Below, in pieces: positions 6,595 to 12,388 of a stretch of 12,388 bases of DNA; position 1 is the stretch's first letter, and each line of letters starts with the position of its first letter. The stretch is taken from the NCBI GenBank assembly GCA_003488145.1, contig DNMQ01000271.1:1-12388 (forward strand). Direction: 5' to 3'. The notes beneath the pieces were generated by a model that saw only the letters and a list, made by a program, of their open reading frames with translations, made no database searches and had not been told where the DNA came from. The DNA is from Pseudomonas sp. (GTDB taxonomy: Bacteria; Pseudomonadota; Gammaproteobacteria; Pseudomonadales; Pseudomonadaceae). The translations under genes and the position numbers were made by a program.

Positions 6595-7350
6595 TCAGTT
6601 CTGCAGCACTTCCGCTTCGGCGCTTTCGTGGGCCTGGCGCAGCCGCTCGCGGCTGTTGGTCAGGTGCAGCCGCATGGCCGCCCGCGCGGATTCCGGGTCC
6701 TGGCGCTCGATGGCCTCGTAGATCTGCTCGTGCTCGCGGCCCAGGCGCGCCTGGTAATGCTGCTGATCGTCATGGGCCAGCCGTGCGGAATTGACCCGGC
6801 TGCGCGGGATCAGCGTGGTGCCCAGGTGGCTCATGATGTCGGTGAAGTAGCGGTTGCCGGTGGCTTCGGCGATCTGCAGATGGAACTGGAAATCCGATGA
6901 CACCGCATCGCTGGAGTGCGCCGCGCTCTGGTTGAGCTGATCGAGAAAGGCGCGCATGGCCGCCAGTTGCTCGGGCGAGCGACGCTGCGCAGCCAGCCCC
7001 GCCGATTCCACTTCCAGGCTGATGCGCAATTCCAGAATCGCCAGCAGGTCGCGCAGGGTGCCGATGGTCGCCGGGTCGATGCGCAGCCCGGTGGTGCTCG
7101 GCGTATCCAGCACGAAGGTGCCGATGCCGTGCCGCGTTTCCACCAGCCCCGAGGCCTGCAGGCGCGAGATCGCCTCGCGCACCACCGTGCGACTCACACC
7201 CTGCGTCTGCATGATGGCGGACTCGGTCGGCAGCTTGTCGCCGCGCTTCAACATGCCGTCGCGGATCTGCTGCGACAGTTCGGCGACCAGCTCCTGGGCG
7301 AGGCTGCGGTGTTTGCGACGGGCGCGTGGCTGGGCGCTCTGGTTATCCAT
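6595..7350 (-). CDS. GntR-family transcriptional regulator, FadR subfamily (FCD domain)
   Basis: This 251-residue DNA-binding repressor or activator probably senses a sugar acid. A GntR winged helix occupies residues 16-82: LAQELVAELSQQI, RGDKLPTESAIMQ, GVSRTVVREAISRLQASGLVE as the recognition helix, and RHGIGTFV as the wing. An FCD ligand domain follows (about 97-235) with the usual metal-ligand set: Asp153 and His157 in DFQFH, His207 in REHEQIYEAI, His229 in MRLHL. The FCD domain typically binds small carboxylates. I start at 7350 because a -10 box (TATGAT, 7385-7390) overlaps the longer start at 7389, which would leave no leader. An operator-like site lies upstream at 7398-7415 and recurs before udh, so the uronate operon is the likely target. 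The trehalase operon next door is the alternative. Confidence 0.92.
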   Translation of the reverse strand: MDNQSAQPRARRKHRSLAQELVAELSQQIRDGMLKRGDKLPTESAIMQTQGVSRTVVREAISRLQASGLVETRHGIGTFVLDTPSTTGLRIDPATIGTLRDLLAILELRISLEVESAGLAAQRRSPEQLAAMRAFLDQLNQSAAHSSDAVSSDFQFHLQIAEATGNRYFTDIMSHLGTTLIPRSRVNSARLAHDDQQHYQARLGREHEQIYEAIERQDPESARAAMRLHLTNSRERLRQAHESAEAEVLQN

Positions 7351-7384
7351 GGACGGCGATCTCTGAGAAGCGGAAGCAACCCTC

Positions 7385-7413
7385 ATCATAGCCCAGCAGT
7401 TGTACGATAACTA
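7385..7413 (-). promoter_or_regulatory. predicted promoter of the GntR regulator
   Basis: On the minus strand TATGAT (7390 to 7385) matches 5 of 6 bases of the -10 consensus. TAGTTA (7413 to 7408), 17 bases upstream, is a weak -35. Transcription would begin near 7378, giving a leader of about 28 bases to the ATG at 7350. The operator-like site at 7398-7415 covers the -35 and spacer. Confidence 0.42.
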
Positions 7414-7415
7414 TT
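7398..7415. promoter_or_regulatory. candidate autoregulatory operator of the GntR regulator
   Basis: AGTTGTACGATAACTATT matches the site at 568-585 (minus strand) at 15 of 18 bases. Its core read on the minus strand, GTTATCGTACAACT, shares GTYAT and RCAAC with the palindrome at 771-784. It overlaps the predicted -35 region of the regulator gene, as expected for negative autoregulation. Confidence 0.5.
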
Positions 7416-7465
7416 GATCCATTGCATTTGTAGGGAGATTACGCGCAACCATCGCGCCAGATGTC

Positions 7466-9070
7466 CTAGGGCGGCGGGCGACAGTGGCCGGCCCGGCAGC
7501 GGTTGGCCTGATGGCTGGGGTCCTGCTGCATAAGCTTGCGCGTGACGCCGTTGGTCCAGCCGAAGCCGTCCTGCAGCGGATATTCGCCGCCACCGGCGTG
7601 CTCGGTACAGGGCCGCAGTACGTATTTTTCCACCAGCTTGTTCTCGCGCTCGAACAGGTGGCTGACGATGGTCAGCCAGCGCTCCTCGATGTCCAGCGCC
7701 AGCGCGTCATGGCCGTAGTGCTGCAGGCCGCGAATGGCGATCCACTGCAGCGGCGCCCAGCCGTTGGGTCGATCCCATTGCTCGCCGCTGCCGCTGATCT
7801 CGGTGGTGGCCAGCCCGCCCGGGGCCAGCAGGCGGGCACGCACGGTTGTCGCGACCGCTGCCGCCTGCTCGGCATTGGCCATGCGCACGAACAGCGGCGC
7901 CAGGGTGGCGGCGGTGAGGTTGTCGCGCTGCCGGCCGCGCCGCCAGTCATAGTCGAAGTAGGCGCCGGCGCGCGGATTCCACAGGTAGTGGTCGATCGCT
8001 GCCAGGCGAATTTCGGCGCGCCGCGCAAAATTCTCGGCACAGGCCTGCTGGCCCTTCACCGCCGACAGCTCGGCGATCTGCCGCTCGAGCTTGTAGAGCA
8101 ACGCATTGAGGTCGATGGGCAGGATGCTGGTGGTGCGGATGGTCGCCAGCCGGTGCGCATCGTCCAGCCAGCGCGAGCTGAAGTCCCAGCCCGATTCGGC
8201 ACCGGCGCGCAGGTCACGGTAGACCTCGTGCCGCGGCCGGCAACTGGCGCGGGCGGTCTCGACGTCTTCGCGATAGGATTCCTCGCGCGGCGTATCGCGC
8301 TCGTCCCAGTAACGGTTGAGCACCACGCCGTCGGCCAGGCAGACGCAGCGCCGGTGCCGCTCACCGGGGCGCAGCGCATCGGCACCCTCCATCCAGAAGG
8401 CATATTCCTTGTGCAGCTGCGGCAGGTAATCGCTGGCCCGGTGCACGCCGTTTTCCTCGAACAGCTCGGTCATCAGGGCGAACACCGGCGGCTGCGAGCG
8501 GCCGAGGTAGTAGGTGCGGTTGCCATTGGGCACATGGCCGTAGGTGTCGATCAGGTAGGCGAAGTTGTCGGCCATCGAGCGCAGCAGGTCGCAGTGCCCG
8601 CTCTCGTCTAGGCCGAGCATGGTGAAGTAGGAGTCCCAGTAGTACAGCTCGGTGAAGCGCCCGCCTGGCACCACGTACGGGTGCGGCAGCGGCAGCAGCG
8701 AGGAATGCACGGGATGGTCCTGCGGCTGCCGGGTGAGCACCGGCCAGAGCCGGTCGATGTGCTCGGCCAGGCTGTCGTCGGGGTTGGCAACGAATTCCCT
8801 GACCGGCATCTCGTAAAGGCTGAAGTGCTCGTGGACGAAGGCGCCGAGATCGAAGCCGGGCTCACTGCAGCGGGCGCGGTAAGCCTCGAGGATGACTTCG
8901 GGATGGCGCCGCGGCGCGCAGTCGACGAAGGTCTTGCTGTCGGGAAAGATGCGCTGCATCTGCACTGCGACGAACAGCTCCTGATAGCGATCGGCGGGGC
9001 TTAGGGTATCGGCCAGCGAGATGGCGCTGACGTCATGGCTGAACGGCTGGTACGACTGGCTACTGGTCAT
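7466..9070 (-). CDS. cytoplasmic trehalase, glycoside hydrolase family 37 (TreF-like)
   Basis: This 534-residue inverting hydrolase splits trehalose into two glucose molecules. Both family signatures are intact: PGGRFTELYYWDSY (135-148) and QWDRPNGWAP (431-440). The catalytic acid is Asp296 in ESGWDFSSRW and the base Glu496 in GGGEYPLQDGFGWTNGV; Arg138 and Arg191 (YLGRSQPP) fit the substrate pocket. No signal peptide precedes the domain, so it should act in the cytoplasm, unlike the periplasmic TreA type. The start ATG at 9070 overlaps the SDR stop as ATGA, indicating coupling; an in-frame ATG at 9088 is the alternative, and neither has a good ribosome site. The tail after the last helix (NRCRAGHCRPPP) is unlike the core and may be unstructured. 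The length is close to the 549 residues I recall for E. coli TreF. Confidence 0.95.
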   Translation of the reverse strand: MTSSQSYQPFSHDVSAISLADTLSPADRYQELFVAVQMQRIFPDSKTFVDCAPRRHPEVILEAYRARCSEPGFDLGAFVHEHFSLYEMPVREFVANPDDSLAEHIDRLWPVLTRQPQDHPVHSSLLPLPHPYVVPGGRFTELYYWDSYFTMLGLDESGHCDLLRSMADNFAYLIDTYGHVPNGNRTYYLGRSQPPVFALMTELFEENGVHRASDYLPQLHKEYAFWMEGADALRPGERHRRCVCLADGVVLNRYWDERDTPREESYREDVETARASCRPRHEVYRDLRAGAESGWDFSSRWLDDAHRLATIRTTSILPIDLNALLYKLERQIAELSAVKGQQACAENFARRAEIRLAAIDHYLWNPRAGAYFDYDWRRGRQRDNLTAATLAPLFVRMANAEQAAAVATTVRARLLAPGGLATTEISGSGEQWDRPNGWAPLQWIAIRGLQHYGHDALALDIEERWLTIVSHLFERENKLVEKYVLRPCTEHAGGGEYPLQDGFGWTNGVTRKLMQQDPSHQANRCRAGHCRPPP

Positions 9071-9834
9071 TGTTCGCTGTAATTCCATAACAGACCGCCA
9101 TCGACCACCAGGGTAGTCCCGGTGATGTAGTCGGCATCCGGAGAGGCCAGAAAGGCGACGACCCCGGCCACATCGCGTGGCCTGCCGAGGCGTCCGACGG
9201 GGATGTTCTGCAGCAGGCTGGCGAGTTTCTCCGGCTGGTTCATCAGCTCGCGATTGATCGGCGTTTCCACTGCGCCCGGCGCCACGTTGTTCACCGTGAT
9301 CCCCAGCGGCGCGAGTTCGATGGCGATGTTGCGCATGAGCATCTTCAGCCCGCCCTTGCTCGCACAGTAGGCGGTGAAGTTGGGGTGCGGCAATTCCTCG
9401 TGCACCGAACTGTTGTTGATGATCCGCCCGCCACGGCCCTGCTCGCGCAGATAGCGGGCAAAGGCCTGGGCGAGGAAGAACGGCCCGCGCAGGTTGACGT
9501 CGAGTACCCGGTCGTAGTCGTCTTGCTGCGCATCGAGAAACGCAGCGTGCCTCTGCACACCGGCGTTGTTGACCAGGATATCCAGCCGGCCCATTTGCTC
9601 GATGCTCTCGCGCACCAGCCGCTGGCATTGCTCGACCTGGCTGACGTCCGCGGCGATGAAGCAGACCCGCCGCCCCACGGCGCGTACTTGCTCAAGGCTC
9701 GCACGGGCCTCGTCATCTTCCTCGCGACCGTTGATGACCACGTCGGCCCCCTCCTCGGCCAGGCGCACGGCGATGCCGAGGCCGATGCCGTGAGTACTGC
9801 CGGTGACCAGAGCCACCTGATTCTGCAAGCGCAT
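9067..9834 (-). CDS. SDR-family oxidoreductase, glucose 1-dehydrogenase-like
   Basis: This 255-residue classical SDR probably oxidises glucose, or a close sugar, at C1 to the lactone using NAD(P). The cofactor loop is TGSTHGIG (Gly12, Gly16, Gly18), with NNAG at 89-92. The catalytic set is Asn114, Ser143, Tyr156 and Lys160. The stretch SSVHE...ASKGG (142-162), VNNVAPGAVETPIN (181-194) and FLASPDADYITGTTL strongly resembles Bacillus-type glucose 1-dehydrogenases. Arg37 after the second strand (NGR) hints that NADP may be accepted. ATG 9834 has a perfect GGAGG 5 bases upstream (9840-9844); a reading 30 residues longer has no such site. It is the promoter-proximal gene, with the trehalase overlapping its stop, so its substrate is plausibly glucose from trehalose. 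Other SDR sugars or polyols cannot be excluded. Confidence 0.87.
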   Translation of the reverse strand: MRLQNQVALVTGSTHGIGLGIAVRLAEEGADVVINGREEDDEARASLEQVRAVGRRVCFIAADVSQVEQCQRLVRESIEQMGRLDILVNNAGVQRHAAFLDAQQDDYDRVLDVNLRGPFFLAQAFARYLREQGRGGRIINNSSVHEELPHPNFTAYCASKGGLKMLMRNIAIELAPLGITVNNVAPGAVETPINRELMNQPEKLASLLQNIPVGRLGRPRDVAGVVAFLASPDADYITGTTLVVDGGLLWNYSEQ

Positions 9835-10038
9835 TGCGACCTCCGTACGCACGTCGCCTGAACGCGACGCCGTTTCGATTGGCGATGCAGATGAGACGGA
9901 GCGAGCCTTCGCGCGTTCCCTCATCCGCCGGATCGGTGCAGCTGGTCGCGCCGTGGCTTTACGTTAGCCGCCTAATCTTTCTCTCCTCCGGACAAAGGCG
10001 CAAAATGGCCGGCTCTCCGCTGCTCGTCGAAGGACGTC

Positions 10039-10929
10039 ATGGCTACCGCCAATCTGCGCAAGGGTTATCTGCTGGGGCTGGCCACGTTCAGCATCTGGGG
10101 CATGTTCCCGCTCTACTTCAAGGCACTCGAGCAGTACGGCGCGCTGGAGATCGTTACCCAGCGCGTGATCTGGTCGGCGGTGTTCGGTTCGCTGGTGCTG
10201 CTGGTCTGGCGCCACCCCGGCTGGTGGCGCGAACTGCTGGCACATCCGCGACGGCTTGGCGTGCTCGGCATCTCCAGTGTGCTGATCGCCGCCAACTGGC
10301 TGATCTACGTCTGGGCGGTGAACCACGACCGGATGGTCGAAGCCAGCCTGGGCTACTACATCAATCCGCTGGTCAACGTGCTGCTCGGCATGATCGTGCT
10401 GCGCGAGCGGCTGCGCCCGCTGCAGTGGCTGGCGGTGGCGATGGCCACCGTCGGTGTCAGCCTGCAGCTGCTGATGCTCGGCGAATTCCCGTGGATTTCC
10501 ATCGTGCTGGCGCTGAGCTTCGGCAGCTACGGTCTGCTACGCAAGCTGGCACCGGTGGCCGCGTTGCCGGGGCTGGTGGTGGAAACCTGGATATTGTTGC
10601 CGGTAGCGCTGGTCTGGCTGTTCTGGTTCAGCAGCGGCACGAGTACGGAACCTGCGTTCTGGACCAGCACCGACGCGCTCTGGCTGATGGCCGCAGGCCC
10701 GGTGACGCTGATCCCGCTGCTCGGCTTCAACGCTGCCGCGCGCCACCTGCCGTATTCGACGCTGGGCTTTTTGCAGTACCTGACGCCGACGCTGCTGCTG
10801 ATCCTCGCCGTGCAGTTGTTCGGCGAGCCGTTCCCGGTCGATCGACAATTGGCCTTCTTCTGCATCTGGGCCGGGCTTGCGGTGTACAGCCTGGACGCCT
10901 GGCGCATCATGCGCAAAAGCGCCGGCTGA
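10039..10929 (+). CDS. rarD: RarD, EamA/DMT family permease
   Basis: This 296-residue inner-membrane protein of the RarD type (once linked to chloramphenicol sensitivity) has an unknown natural substrate. The N-terminal LRKGYLLGLATFSIWGMFPLYFKAL is diagnostic, as are QRVIWSAVFG (41-50), ANWLIYVWAVNHDRMVEASLGYYINPL (85-111), and the pair LIPLLGFNAAARHLPYSTLGFLQYLTPT and DRQLAFFCIWAGLAVYSLDAW in the second half. About ten helices are visible. The start ATG 10039 has GAAGGA 4 bases upstream. It diverges from the SDR gene across about 200 bases and is convergent with the ACT-domain gene, an order I recall from Pseudomonas near glcB. Confidence 0.93.
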   Translation: MATANLRKGYLLGLATFSIWGMFPLYFKALEQYGALEIVTQRVIWSAVFGSLVLLVWRHPGWWRELLAHPRRLGVLGISSVLIAANWLIYVWAVNHDRMVEASLGYYINPLVNVLLGMIVLRERLRPLQWLAVAMATVGVSLQLLMLGEFPWISIVLALSFGSYGLLRKLAPVAALPGLVVETWILLPVALVWLFWFSSGTSTEPAFWTSTDALWLMAAGPVTLIPLLGFNAAARHLPYSTLGFLQYLTPTLLLILAVQLFGEPFPVDRQLAFFCIWAGLAVYSLDAWRIMRKSAG

Positions 10930-10940
10930 AAATGCCGGCG
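10914..10940 (-). terminator. terminator of the ACT-domain gene, overlapping the rarD end
   Basis: CGCCGGC (10920-10926) pairs with GCCGGCG (10934-10940) across a 7-base loop that contains the rarD stop codon. Read on the minus strand the stem is followed by CTTTTG, so it can terminate the ACT-domain gene. On the plus strand there is no T run. Confidence 0.6.
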
Positions 10941-10945
10941 AACGA

Positions 10946-11470
10946 CTAGGATTTGTCTGTCGGCTGCAGCTTGAGTTCGACCATCAGGTCGTCGGCCAGG
11001 GTTTCCAGGCGCTGCTGGAGCACTTCCAGCGACAGTTCGCTCGGCACGGCCAGGCGCACCTCGGCACGGAACAGCAGCTCGCTGCTCATCGGCGCCGGCA
11101 GCACCTCGGTATCCAGGCTTTCCAGATTCACCCCATGCTCGGCGAGCAGACGGGTGATGTCGCGGACGATGCCCGGGCGGTCGTTGCCGACCAGCTCCAG
11201 CTGAATTTCCTGCCAGCTCGCCGCTGGCTCCGTGCCGCTGTGCGCCAGCAGGACGCGAATGCCCTGCGCCTCAAGCCCCTGCAACGCGGCGGTCAGCTCG
11301 GCATGCGCCTGCTGCGGCACGGCCACGCGCAGGATGCCGGCGAACTGTCCGGCCATGCGCGACATCCGGCTCTCCAGCCAGTTGTCGCCGTGATCGGCGA
11401 TGCACTTGGCCAGTCGTTCGACCAGACCTGGCTGATCTTCGGCAATGACGGTAAGAACGAGGTGATCCAT
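10946..11470 (-). CDS. double ACT-domain protein, GcvR-like (glycine cleavage regulator family)
   Basis: This is a 174-residue cytoplasmic protein made of two ACT domains and no DNA-binding domain. The first (about 3-78) begins HLVLTVIAEDQPGLVERLA with the Asp-x-Pro-Gly ligand loop. The second (about 88-168) begins IQLELVGNDRPGIVRDITRLLAEHGVNLESL, again with a D-R-P-G loop. In E. coli, GcvR binds glycine and controls the activator GcvA; relatives in pseudomonads are often named only as ACT or GcvR-like proteins. ATG 11470 has AGAGGAG 7 bases upstream; a longer reading from 11518 has no such site. It diverges from glcB, a glyoxylate-using enzyme, which makes a glycine/glyoxylate link attractive but unproven. 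Confidence 0.85.
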   Translation of the reverse strand: MDHLVLTVIAEDQPGLVERLAKCIADHGDNWLESRMSRMAGQFAGILRVAVPQQAHAELTAALQGLEAQGIRVLLAHSGTEPAASWQEIQLELVGNDRPGIVRDITRLLAEHGVNLESLDTEVLPAPMSSELLFRAEVRLAVPSELSLEVLQQRLETLADDLMVELKLQPTDKS

Positions 11471-11520
11471 GGACGGCTCCTCTGCTGGGAATTCGCTCAC
11501 GCGGTAGCGATGGCCCATTA

Positions 11521-11549
11521 GGTATAGCAGGCAGCCGCCCCGACGACAG
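11521..11549 (-). promoter_or_regulatory. possible promoter of the ACT-domain gene
   Basis: On the minus strand an extended -10 element, TGCTATACC (11529 to 11521), is preceded at 17 bases by a poor -35 (CTGTCG). It would give a leader of about 45 bases. Confidence 0.3.
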
Positions 11550-11605
11550 TCTGCGGCGCGCTCGCTAGACGTCGCAAGACCGAAACCACCGGCGCTTTCG
11601 GCGGA

Positions 11606-11634
11606 CTGATTTTCCCCGGCGCTTCATGTAGTAT
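11606..11634 (+). promoter_or_regulatory. possible promoter of glcB
   Basis: TAGTAT (11629-11634) matches 4 of 6 -10 bases, with CTGATT (11606-11611) 17 bases upstream matching 3 of 6. The leader would be about 60 bases. A CCGAAA/TTTCGG inverted pair with a 10-base spacer lies just upstream (near 11580-11602) and may be a regulator site. Confidence 0.33.
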
Positions 11635-11699
11635 CCGGCGACTCGGACTACAAGAAACGAAACTGTCCGTCGAATTAGAAGAACCAAGTGAGGCGAGTA

Positions 11700-12388
11700 A
11701 TGACTGAGCGCGTTCAAGTCGGTGGCCTGCAGGTCGCCAAAGTCCTGTACGACTTCGTGAACAACGAAGCGATTCCCGGTACCGGCGTCGATGCCGCCGC
11801 CTTCTGGGCTGGCGCCGACAGCGTCATCCACGACCTGGCGCCGAAGAACCGCGCGCTGCTGGCCAAGCGCGACGAGCTGCAGGCGCAGATTGACGCCTGG
11901 CACCAGGCTCGCGCCGGTCAGGCCCACGACGCCGTGGCGTACAAAAGCTTCCTGCAGGAAATCGGCTACCTGCTGCCGGAAGCCGAAGACTTCCAGGCCA
12001 CCACCGAGAACGTCGACGAAGAAATCGCCCGCATGGCCGGCCCGCAGCTGGTGGTGCCGATCATGAACGCGCGCTTCGCCCTGAACGCCGCCAACGCCCG
12101 CTGGGGCTCGCTGTACGACGCCCTGTACGGCACCGACGCGATCTCCGAAGAAGACGGCGCCAGCAAGGGCCCGGGCTACAACGAGATCCGCGGCAACAAG
12201 GTGATCGCCTACGCGCGCAACTTCCTCAATGAAGCCGCACCGCTGGAAAGCGGCTCGCACGTCGACTCCACCGGCTACCGCATCGAAGGCGGCAAGCTGG
12301 TCGTTTCGCTGAAGGACGGCAGCACCACCGGCCTGAAGAACCCGGCCCAGCTGCAGGGCTTCCAGGGCGAAGCCAGCGCGCCGATCGC
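11700..12388 (+). CDS. glcB: malate synthase G, N-terminal part (cut by window end)
   Basis: The first 229 codons of a protein normally about 725 residues long are present. The enzyme condenses glyoxylate with acetyl-CoA to malate in the cytoplasm, using Mg2+, and serves growth on acetate, glycolate and other C2 sources. Family marks are the start [35 protein letters not shown] (22-37), the [11 protein letters not shown] helix, [21 protein letters not shown] (91-111), [35 protein letters not shown] (114-148), [20 protein letters not shown] and the [11 protein letters not shown] strand. The catalytic Arg, Glu and Asp residues lie beyond the window. ATG 11700 has GAGG 6 bases upstream. No frameshift is seen in the visible part. 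Confidence 0.96.
   Translation, partial: MTERVQVGGLQVAKVLYDFVNNEAIPGTGVDAAAFWAGADSVIHDLAPKNRALLAKRDELQAQIDAWHQARAGQAHDAVAYKSFLQEIGYLLPEAEDFQATTENVDEEIARMAGPQLVVPIMNARFALNAANARWGSLYDALYGTDAISEEDGASKGPGYNEIRGNKVIAYARNFLNEAAPLESGSHVDSTGYRIEGGKLVVSLKDGSTTGLKNPAQLQGFQGEASAPI

Noticed and set aside
7484..8611. 375-codon plus-strand frame opposite the trehalase
   Set aside because: Both trehalase signatures and catalytic residues are on the minus strand; the plus reading is Gly/Ala/Arg-rich and matches nothing.
9835..10038. Short GGCT/AGCC dyad at 9955-9969 in the SDR-rarD divergent gap, considered as an operator
   Set aside because: The arms are only 4 bases and the centre is not symmetric; I could not place convincing promoters there either.
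11565..12260. 231-codon minus-strand frame over the start of glcB
   Set aside because: It is antisense to the conserved malate synthase G start and its end runs through the intergenic promoter region.
1..12388. Search for CRISPR arrays, tRNAs, IS ends, phage or toxin-antitoxin genes and riboswitches
   Set aside because: No regularly spaced repeats, cloverleaf, transposase motif or known leader structure was visible by reading both strands.

Overview
The window looks like a chromosomal segment of a high-GC gammaproteobacterium, most likely Pseudomonas or the P. stutzeri group. The evidence is strong G/C use at third codon positions, a uronate dehydrogenase very close to the Pseudomonas type, and the order rarD, a GcvR-like double-ACT gene, glcB, which I recall from Pseudomonas genomes. 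The genus is inferred from memory of protein families, not from a search.

Layout. Positions 1-436 hold the end of azlC and all of azlD (branched-chain amino-acid exporter). Positions 437-818 are a 382-base gene-free stretch with a possible gene remnant, a promoter and operator-like sites. Positions 819-5483 form a tight plus-strand operon: uronate dehydrogenase (udh), an SMP-30-type lactonase, and the P, Q and M subunits of a TRAP transporter, closed by a strong terminator at 5507-5531. Positions 5648-6553 encode an EamA/DMT permease. On the minus strand follow a FadR/FCD-type GntR regulator (6595-7350), a cytoplasmic GH37 trehalase (7466-9070) and a glucose 1-dehydrogenase-like SDR (9067-9834). 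The last two overlap by 4 bases and are transcribed SDR first, then trehalase. Then come rarD (10039-10929, plus), a double-ACT GcvR-like protein (10946-11470, minus) and the first 229 codons of glcB, malate synthase G (11700 to the window end).

How the genes work together. The udh operon should import a uronate (glucuronate or galacturonate) by the TRAP system, oxidise it to an aldaro-lactone with Udh, and hydrolyse the lactone to glucarate or galactarate. The enzymes that would take the aldarate to 2-oxoglutarate are not in the window. The SDR-trehalase pair suggests a second, separate oxidative sugar route: trehalose to glucose to gluconolactone in the cytoplasm. The FadR-type regulator probably controls the uronate operon. 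Its own promoter and the udh upstream region share an unusual motif (GTYAT, 3-4 variable bases, then RCAAC), with one copy placed over the predicted udh start point.

I see no IS element, phage gene, CRISPR array, tRNA or rRNA. The content is mostly recognisable metabolism. The most useful new leads are the shared operator, the SDR-trehalase coupling, and a few unexplained palindromes and hairpins.
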